In this document: positions 56,786-64,000 of the stretch, piece after piece | Numbering within the stretch: the stretch's first letter is position 1 | Layout: each line of letters begins with the position of its first letter | Assembly: GCA_963696645.1 (NCBI GenBank) | Contig: CAVOKY010000007.1 | Span: forward strand, 1,302,001 to 1,366,000 | Length of the DNA stretch: 64,000 nt | Direction: 5' to 3' | DNA from: JAMXLO01 sp963696645 | GTDB lineage: Bacteria > Pseudomonadota > Alphaproteobacteria > Acetobacterales > Acetobacteraceae | Translations under genes and position numbers: made by a program | The notes under the pieces: generated by a model | Told to the model about the DNA's origin: nothing | Seen by the model: only the letters and a program-made list of their open reading frames with translations | Databases searched by the model: none

Positions 56786-58144
56786 CTCACGACTCCCCTC
56801 ATTTGTCAGACCGGCCCGAAAACGTCTGCGAATAGCGGCTGCTCCTGCAGCATGCGGGAGAAGCGCTGCATCAGCGGACGCAGCCTGGCTTCTGGCATCG
56901 TCGGGATCAGGTCGTAGAGCATGCAGCCCTGGCGGAACAACGAATGGACGCGGCGTTTGGCGGTGTTGGTCTTGAGCATCCGGTCATAGCCCAGTGCCTC
57001 GCCGGCGGCACCGAGGAGCGTCAGCAGCACCACGGCGAAAGCGTTGATCAGCCACAACCGATCGCGCCGCTCGGGAGTTTTGACATGCATCGCGCCCATC
57101 CCCATGCCGAAGCGCAGATCCTTGGTATCGCGTAGCGCGCACTCGATGCCCCAGCGACGACCGTAGTATCCGGTCAGATGCTTGGCCGTGGCATCGGCAC
57201 TGCTGGCCGCCAGGCACCAGGCCTGCTTCATGTCGGGGTCCTGAACGCAGACCACGGTCCCCACTGCATAGCGGTCGGCGGTGACCGCGGCGCCACGCAG
57301 CACACGGGCGCGTCCGCCGGGTCGCACCCAGGCGGCAGCGGTGCGGGTTTCGCCGGTGGTGGTGGTCACAGCGATGTTGCCGCGGAAGCGGATGACGTAG
57401 TCGAAGCACAGCTCTTCGGTCAGCATCCGGTAGAGTTTCTGGTCGCCGAAGCCGCGGTCGGCGATCACGCACACCGCGATGTCGGCCGGCAGCAATTCGG
57501 CCAACCGCACCAGTACCCGATGCTCGTAGAGGCTGCGGTTGTCCTTGAGTGTGCACGTGTCGACCGTGAGCCATACCAGCGGTGTGGCACGACCGTGATC
57601 GGTGATCAGCGACAACATGATTGTGGCCTGCTTGTCGGCCTCGAAGTCGGTCCAGTCCAATGCCACCACGATGGCGTTGCGTGTGCCGATGATGTAGGGC
57701 ACCCAGCGGGTGAGGATGTCATCGACGTTGATATTCCGGTTGGACAGCAGGCGGTCGACCTGCTTGGTCGCATGCTTGGGGTTCAGGCCACGTGCGGCAG
57801 CGAGCCCCTGGCCGATCGTGCAGACCGCCAGGGAGGCGCTGCGCAGCACGCCGAGGGTGGCATCGCAGAGCGAGCCGACGCGCTTGGCGTGAAGATCATG
57901 GCCAAGCACGCCGCCAAGAACCTGCCTGACCTGGTCGATGGAGAACTGCTGCTGCCCGATGACCATCGTATCCCCCGACCTGCCGTTGCTGGGCGGGAGA
58001 TCTGTTGCTTCACGCGACTGCAAAACTGGCCATGGCGGATTCGCAAGGATATGCCGCCGTCGCTGCTCATGCAATTCTTTCCGGAATCGTCCTTATGGCC
58101 GACCGATTCTTTCATGTCTCAAGGAAAATGAGGGGATGAGTGAG
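56786..58144. mobile_element. IS4-family insertion sequence, 1,359 bp
   Basis: The ends form an inverted repeat: CTCACGACTCCCCTCATTT at the left, and CTCACTCATCCCCTCATTT as the complement of the right end. The flanks CCGCTAAGT (56777-56785) and CCGCTGAGC (58145-58153) match at 7 of 9 bases and look like an aged 9-bp target duplication; removing the element with one copy restores the reading EEAPLSWKLK. One intact transposase gene fills it. Confidence 0.8.
56806..57966 (-). CDS. IS4-family transposase
   Basis: An intact DDE transposase of 386 residues from the ATG at 57966 (MVIGQQQFSIDQVRQVLGGV). Catalytic positions: first Asp in NAIVVALDWTDFEADKQ, second Asp in AVCVIADRGFGDQKLYR, and the YREK-like Y-(2)-R-(3)-E-(6)-K block in YYGRRWGIECALRDTKDLRF. 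Being intact with recognisable ends, the element may still move. Confidence 0.9.
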   Translation of the reverse strand: MVIGQQQFSIDQVRQVLGGVLGHDLHAKRVGSLCDATLGVLRSASLAVCTIGQGLAAARGLNPKHATKQVDRLLSNRNINVDDILTRWVPYIIGTRNAIVVALDWTDFEADKQATIMLSLITDHGRATPLVWLTVDTCTLKDNRSLYEHRVLVRLAELLPADIAVCVIADRGFGDQKLYRMLTEELCFDYVIRFRGNIAVTTTTGETRTAAAWVRPGGRARVLRGAAVTADRYAVGTVVCVQDPDMKQAWCLAASSADATAKHLTGYYGRRWGIECALRDTKDLRFGMGMGAMHVKTPERRDRLWLINAFAVVLLTLLGAAGEALGYDRMLKTNTAKRRVHSLFRQGCMLYDLIPTMPEARLRPLMQRFSRMLQEQPLFADVFGPV

Positions 58145-58563
58145 CCGCTGAGCTGGAAGCTGAAGGCATTCAAATATTACTACATCCCGTCGCCACCGTT
58201 CGGCCTCGCAGGCATCGTCGTCGAGCCGACGCCCGATTTGCTGCGCCTGCAGCAGAAGCTCATCGCGGCGGTCACCCCCTTCACCATGCAGGACGGCACG
58301 CAGGCCGCATTCATGAGCACTGAGGACGCCGCGACATACAGGCCTTCCTGATCGACTATGTCGCGGACTTCGTGAAGATCGCAGCCGGACCAAAATTCAA
58401 TCCGCACGTCACTACCGGAGTCGGCACCGAAACCTATCTGAACAAGCTGCTGGCAGAGCCGTTCGACGCGTTCACGTTCTCGCCGGTGGGCGCCTCGGTC
58501 TATCAGCTCGGCAGCTTCGGCACGGCGCGCAAGGAGCTGAAGGCGCTGCCACTGAAATCCTGA
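58145..58563 (+). pseudogene. 2H phosphoesterase, C-terminal part, with frameshift
   Basis: Continues the gene interrupted at 56785: PLSWKLKAFKYYYIPSPPFG then LIAAVTPFTMQDGTQAAFMS. A frameshift near 58330 follows; the natural frame continues IQAFLIDYVADFVKIAAGPK and FNPHVTTGVGTETYLNKLL, with the second HxT motif, to a stop at 58563. So the gene is broken twice, by the IS and by the shift. Confidence 0.75.
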
Positions 58564-58786
58564 ACCCGGCGCTGCCGTTGAGGCGACGGCTTCCGCCGGC
58601 GCGTTCGTCTCGGCCGCGAAACTCAAGGATTACTCAGCGCCCGGCTCCGCGAAGCAAACACCTGACCGTTGTGCAAGCCCATTGCGCAATGCCCAAGATA
58701 GGGTTTGATGCAGACATCAGCAATGCGGCAAGGCCGAAGCTGGACGGTACCAGCGGTCATCTGCGATCCTGACGCGAGACCCACGC

Positions 58787-59641
58787 ATGCAACCATCCAT
58801 CACCCTTCTCGGCACCGGCGGCCCTCGCCCCGACGTATCCCGCGGCGCCACATCGCTGCTGATCGAGGCCGATGAGGATGCGATCCTGATCGACGCCGGC
58901 CGCGGCGTGGTGCGGCAGCTTGCCGCGCTGGAGATTCCGCTGTCGCGGATCGATCCGGTGCTGATCACCCACCACCACTACGACCACATCGGCGAACTGC
59001 ACGATGTCATCCTGTCCTCCTGGCTGACGGGCCGCACCTGGCCTCTCCGCCTGTTCGGCCCACCGGAAACGCGGCGCATCGTCGATACGCTGCTGCATCA
59101 GGTCTACGACAAGGATATCGAGTTCCGCGTCCACGAAGCCGGCAACGTGCCGTGGCAGCCGGTCCTGGCCACCGACATCCTCGCCGGTCCGGTATGCGAA
59201 GGCGTCGGCTGGCAAGTCACCGCGGAGATCGTCGACCATGGCAGCCGGCTCGACTTTCCCGACGCGTTCCGCCAACGCTGGGTGTGTCTCGGCTATCGGT
59301 TCGAATGCCCCCAGGGCGTGATCGCATTCAGTGGCGACACCGTCGATTGTCCGGGCCTGCGCCGGCTGGCGGCGGGCGCCGACATCCTGGTGCAGTGCTG
59401 CTACCTCGCACGCAGCGAGATCGCCACTCCGCACACGCAGCGTCTGGCCAAGTACACCCTGGCCTGTGCCGATACCGTGGGACGCATCGCAGCCGAGGCG
59501 GAAGTCGGTACGCTTGTGTTGACCCACCACCGCCAGAAGTCCGACGAACTTCTGGAACAGTTGCGGCAGGATGTGGCAAAGGATTTCTCCGGCCGGGTGC
59601 TGCTGGGGCGAGATGGGCTACGTGTAACTTTGTCGTCGTGA
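58787..59641 (+). CDS. MBL-fold metallo-hydrolase (RNase Z/ElaC-like group)
   Basis: An intact 284-residue protein. The zinc motif HHHYDH is at residues 62-67 of ITHHHYDHIGELHDVIL. Other ligands are in VIAFSGDTVDCPGLRRLA and, near the end, LVLTHHRQKSD. The N-terminal LLGTGGPRPDVSRGATSLLI is typical of the RNase Z-type branch, but the substrate-binding exosite arm is not obvious, so it may act on small molecules or phosphodiesters rather than tRNA. Monocistronic. Confidence 0.9.
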   Translation: MQPSITLLGTGGPRPDVSRGATSLLIEADEDAILIDAGRGVVRQLAALEIPLSRIDPVLITHHHYDHIGELHDVILSSWLTGRTWPLRLFGPPETRRIVDTLLHQVYDKDIEFRVHEAGNVPWQPVLATDILAGPVCEGVGWQVTAEIVDHGSRLDFPDAFRQRWVCLGYRFECPQGVIAFSGDTVDCPGLRRLAAGADILVQCCYLARSEIATPHTQRLAKYTLACADTVGRIAAEAEVGTLVLTHHRQKSDELLEQLRQDVAKDFSGRVLLGRDGLRVTLSS

Positions 59642-59761
59642 TGGTGCAGCGCACAATTCAAAGTTGTGCCTCACCGCTGGATCGTTGCTTAAATTTACTG
59701 TTATCATTGCCCCGCCATAGTCCCGACCAGCCATACCGATAACCAAGCAGGAGCCACACCA

Positions 59762-61399
<1,638 letters not shown>

Positions 61400-61489
61400 C
61401 GATTGGACTGATCCGACGATCCATCCGGGGTCCTTCCAGGCGAACCGATTTTCCGCAATTCTGGCGACGACCTGCCAGGAGGACCCGCA

Positions 61490-62107
61490 TTGTACGTTCC
61501 ACCGCTGTTCAAGGAAGACCGCATCGACGTGCTGCATGCGGCGATCCGCCGTACCGGGCTGGCGACGCTGGTCACTTTGGGCACGGACGGACTGGTCGCC
61601 AGCCACGTACCGATGTTGCTCGATGCCGAGCCGGCGCCCTATGGCACGCTGCTCGGCCACGTCGCCAGGCCGAATCCGCAGGCTCGCGGTGCGGTGCCCG
61701 GCGTGCAGGCGCTCGCGATCTTCCAGGGACCGGACGCCTACATCACGCCGTCCTGGTATGCGACGAAGCGGGAAACCGGCAAGGTCGTGCCCACCTGGAA
61801 CTATGTGGCGATCCACGCCTACGGGCCGGTCGAATTCTTCAACGACACGGAGCGGTTGCGCGCCATCGTCACACGGCTGACGGACCGCCAGGAATCGACC
61901 CGGGCCAAGCCCTGGGCGGTGACCGACGCACCGGCGGAGTTTACCGATGTCATGCTGAAGGGCATCGTCGGCTTCGCTCTGCCGATCGCACGGCTGGAAG
62001 GCAAGTGGAAGATGAGCCAGAATCGTCCGGCGCCGGATCGCGCCGGGGTGGTCGACGGATTGGCGGAGCAGGGCCGCGACGACGTGGCGGCGCTGATCCC
62101 GCGTTAG
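61490..62107 (+). CDS. PaiB-like FMN-binding protein
   Basis: An intact 205-residue protein starting at a TTG (61490) with an AGGAGG site 6 nt upstream. MYVPPLFKEDRIDVLHAAIR, LATLVTLGTDGLVASHVPML, AYITPSWYATKRETGKVVPT and the C-terminal IARLEGKWKMSQNRPAPDRA are characteristic of the PaiB/FMN-binding split-barrel family, described as negative regulators or flavin-binding stress proteins. Lies 90 bp after pckA and could be co-transcribed. Confidence 0.92.
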   Translation: MYVPPLFKEDRIDVLHAAIRRTGLATLVTLGTDGLVASHVPMLLDAEPAPYGTLLGHVARPNPQARGAVPGVQALAIFQGPDAYITPSWYATKRETGKVVPTWNYVAIHAYGPVEFFNDTERLRAIVTRLTDRQESTRAKPWAVTDAPAEFTDVMLKGIVGFALPIARLEGKWKMSQNRPAPDRAGVVDGLAEQGRDDVAALIPR

Positions 62108-62417
62108 CAGTGCGCAGATCGGGGCTTCGCCCCGGACCCCACCCGAGGGCGCTGCCCTCCGGGCTCCCGCCAAGGGCGACGCCCTTGGAACCTTTCACTT
62201 TCGACCGGTGGGGGTGGGGGATGGCTGAGCCTGAGCATGGCCAATGCCATGCTCAGGCTCAGCCATCCCCCACCCCCACCGGTCGAAAAGGATTGGATCC
62301 CAAAGGCAATGCCTTTGGTGGGGGTCCTGGGGGCAAAGCCCCCAGGCGCGGGGCCGGTTGCGCGAATGCCCGCGCCATGGCCATATCCACCGGAAACGTC
62401 CTCAATCCTTGCGCGAG
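62108..62417. repeat. REPIN-like composite of inverted REP units with long central hairpin
   Basis: Two arrays of short GC hairpins face each other: GGGGCTTCGCCCC, GAGGGCGCTGCCCTC and AAGGGCGACGCCCTT on the left, CAAAGGCAATGCCTTTG and TGGGGGCAAAGCCCCCA on the right. Between them lies a 43-bp perfect stem. No gene is present. The layout resembles REP doublets (REPINs) scattered in intergenic regions of many genomes. Confidence 0.7.
62199..62288. repeat. 43-bp perfect inverted repeat with 4-nt loop
   Basis: The left arm 62199-62241 is exactly complementary to the right arm 62246-62288, with loop CAAT. It starts TTTCGACCGG and ends CCGGTCGAAA. It would form a very stable hairpin in RNA and could extrude in DNA; it also lies between co-oriented genes, so it may end transcription of the upstream one. 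Confidence 0.95.
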
Positions 62418-63089
62418 ATGAACAGCATATTCCAAGGCGATGTCACCACCGCCCGCGGCCGTGCGCTTGCCTGGCTCGATGCGCTGGTCATCGACCACGC
62501 GGTGTTCCGCCTGGTGTGGAGCAACTTCGCCGCGGTCGCGCCAGGGCAGTTGTATCGCTGCAACCACCCCACCCCGCAGCGCCTGGCAGCGCTGACCCGC
62601 CGCTACGGGCTGAAGACGCTGATCAACCTGCGCGGCCAGACGCGCAACGGCACGGATGCGCTCAGCCGGGCCGCCGCCACGCATCTGGGCCTCGACTTCG
62701 TCGACATGCCGTTGGAGAGCCGCGGTGCGCCACAGCGCGACCGGATACTGCGGCTGCACGACATCTTCCGTGACATGCGTGTCCCCGCGCTGATGCACTG
62801 CAAGTCGGGCGCGGACCGCGCCGGGCTCGCCGCCGGCCTGTTCGTGCTGTTCCAGGGCGGCACCGCGCGCGAGGCATTGCAGCAGCTTTCGTTGCGGTTC
62901 GGCCACATCCGGCAGGCACGAACCGGCATCCTCGACGCGTTCTTCCATCACTACGCGCGTGAGGCCGAGGGTCGGAAGCCCTTCCTGGACTGGGTGCGGG
63001 AGGACTACGATGAAGCCGCCCTGCGGCGGGATTTCCACGCCAACGGGCTGGCCAGCTTCATCAACGACTGGGTATTGGTGCACGAGTGA
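62418..63089 (+). CDS. tyrosine/dual-specificity protein phosphatase-like
   Basis: An intact 223-residue protein starting MNSIFQGDVTTARGRALAWL. The Cys-based phosphatase loop HCKSGADRAG (C-X5-R) holds the nucleophile Cys128 and Arg134; LINLRGQTRNGTDALSRAAA is the conserved earlier block. The family includes cytosolic protein phosphatases and inositide or lipid-linked phosphatases. Its stop overlaps the GTG start of the next gene, a Kdo hydroxylase, so a role in LPS or envelope metabolism is possible (inference). Confidence 0.85.
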   Translation: MNSIFQGDVTTARGRALAWLDALVIDHAVFRLVWSNFAAVAPGQLYRCNHPTPQRLAALTRRYGLKTLINLRGQTRNGTDALSRAAATHLGLDFVDMPLESRGAPQRDRILRLHDIFRDMRVPALMHCKSGADRAGLAAGLFVLFQGGTAREALQQLSLRFGHIRQARTGILDAFFHHYAREAEGRKPFLDWVREDYDEAALRRDFHANGLASFINDWVLVHE

Positions 63090-63979
63090 CAATGGATAGG
63101 CGCGACGTCATCGCACAACTGCCGATCACGGAATGGCACGGCCCGTTCGACGCGGCGCTGCGCACCCAGGCGATCGATGCGCTGGAAGCCGGCCGCGTGC
63201 TGATGCTGCCGCAACTGCCATTCCAGGTCGTTGCCGATGAAACCTTCTTGCTGGCGCCCAGAATCATGGGCAGCGAGCGGAAGAACATCAGCCTGGATCC
63301 CGTCACCGGCGCGGTCGGCAATATCGCGCTCGATGCGGCCGGGACGGCGAAACTGGCCGGCATGATGCAGCGTTTTGGCGACTCCGCCGAACGGATGCTG
63401 CGCGATCTGCTGCCGGACTATGCAGCGACCTTGGAGCGCGCGCGCACCAGCTTCCGCCCCGCCGAAATCGCCGGCCGCGAATACTCCCCTCGGCACGACG
63501 ACCGGCTGCTGCATGTCGATGCCTTCCCCAGCCGTCCGATGCGCGGGCATCGCATCCTGCGCCTGTTCTGCAACGTCGCGCTCGACGGTGCACCGCGAGC
63601 CTGGCGCGTGGGCGAGCCGTTCGCCGATTTCGCGCAGCAGTTCCTGCCGCGAACCGGCGGCGCGCTGCCGGGCATTGCGTTACTGCTCGAGCAACTCGGG
63701 ATCACCAAGGGACGCCGCAGCGAATATGACCGGATCATGCTGCGACTGCACGACACCGGAAAGCTGGACGCTGCCTACCAGTCCAGCGCGCCCAAAACCG
63801 ATGTGATGTTCGCCGCCGGCACGACCTGGCTCTGCTTCACTGACCAGGTGCTGCATGCCGCCCTCGCCGGCCATTGCGCGTTGGAGCAGACCTTCCACCT
63901 GCCGGTTGCCGCGATGGCGCATCCGGAACGTTCGCCGCTGCGTATTCTGGAGCGTCTCGCCGGGCGTGACTTGGCGTAG
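63086..63979 (+). CDS. kdoO: 3-deoxy-D-manno-octulosonate (Kdo) hydroxylase family protein
   Basis: An intact 297-residue protein of the Kdo 3-hydroxylase family, Fe(II)/2-oxoglutarate oxygenases that hydroxylate the inner Kdo of lipid A core to Ko. The conserved parts are SERKNISLDPVTGAVG, RTSFRPAEIAGREYSPRHDD, the iron-binding HxD in RLLHVDAFPSRPMRGHRILR (His143, Asp145), ITKGRRSEYDRIMLRLHD and FTDQVLHAALAGH. Starts with GTG at 63086 overlapping the previous stop, or ATG at 63092. The reaction needs oxygen. Confidence 0.88.
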   Translation: MTMDRRDVIAQLPITEWHGPFDAALRTQAIDALEAGRVLMLPQLPFQVVADETFLLAPRIMGSERKNISLDPVTGAVGNIALDAAGTAKLAGMMQRFGDSAERMLRDLLPDYAATLERARTSFRPAEIAGREYSPRHDDRLLHVDAFPSRPMRGHRILRLFCNVALDGAPRAWRVGEPFADFAQQFLPRTGGALPGIALLLEQLGITKGRRSEYDRIMLRLHDTGKLDAAYQSSAPKTDVMFAAGTTWLCFTDQVLHAALAGHCALEQTFHLPVAAMAHPERSPLRILERLAGRDLA

Positions 63980-64000
63980 CGCGCCCTTCTGTTCTGCTGG

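Overview
The window reads as the chromosome of a high-GC alphaproteobacterium, most likely Acetobacteraceae/Rhodospirillales. This is inferred from the protein types (ATP-type PckA, KdoO-like Kdo hydroxylase, DUF3141 protein, AlpA-like regulators), the FNR/FixK-type boxes and REP-like GC-rich hairpins. No species is claimed. The left 53 kb is rich in broken genes, insertion sequences and phage or island remnants. The right 10 kb is ordinary, intact chromosome.

Layout. 1-4340 (minus strand): an Mla-type lipid transporter operon, STAS-MlaE / MlaF / MlaD, with a frameshift in the permease and a 1,828-bp ISL3-family element inside mlaF, flanked by a perfect 8-bp duplication. 4591-18265 (plus strand): FNR-type boxes followed by a glgA fragment fused to glgX, then one long operon of phosphoketolase, class I aldolase, a histidine phosphatase, glycogen phosphorylase, a beta-phosphoglucomutase-like HAD protein, a GH65 disaccharide phosphorylase and an MFS transporter. 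Together these would convert glycogen and maltose/trehalose-type sugars by phosphorolysis into phosphoketolase substrates when oxygen is low. 18480-28703: zinc alcohol dehydrogenase, TetR regulator with an operator-like palindrome, DUF3141 protein, an RND efflux pair, a small FNR-box gene and a second TetR.

28774-53280 is a mosaic of acquired DNA: an nSTAND NTPase fragment; a Mu-like contractile-tail remnant (head-tail joining, terminator-like, sheath, tube, two-frame tail assembly chaperone with a T_TTT_TTG slip site, tape measure, DNA circularisation protein) carrying an inverted cargo gene; a broken HExxH peptidase; an IS1634-type transposase; a serine recombinase; then an integrative element with a primase-helicase, iteron-like repeats and an 893-bp tandem duplication, a decayed transglycosylase and a frameshifted tyrosine integrase, ending at a tRNA 3' fragment. 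53482-64000: pirin, secreted proteins, a Tat-type 2H phosphoesterase cut by an IS4-family element, an MBL hydrolase, pckA, PaiB-like protein, a REPIN-like repeat with a 43-bp perfect hairpin, a tyrosine phosphatase and a Kdo hydroxylase.

The unifying signals are (i) six perfect TTGAT-N4-ATCAA boxes plus one near match, most of them placed before sugar-fermentation and stress genes, and (ii) some 28 small frame disruptions concentrated in the left 53 kb. The second means either real decay or sequence error; the window alone cannot decide.
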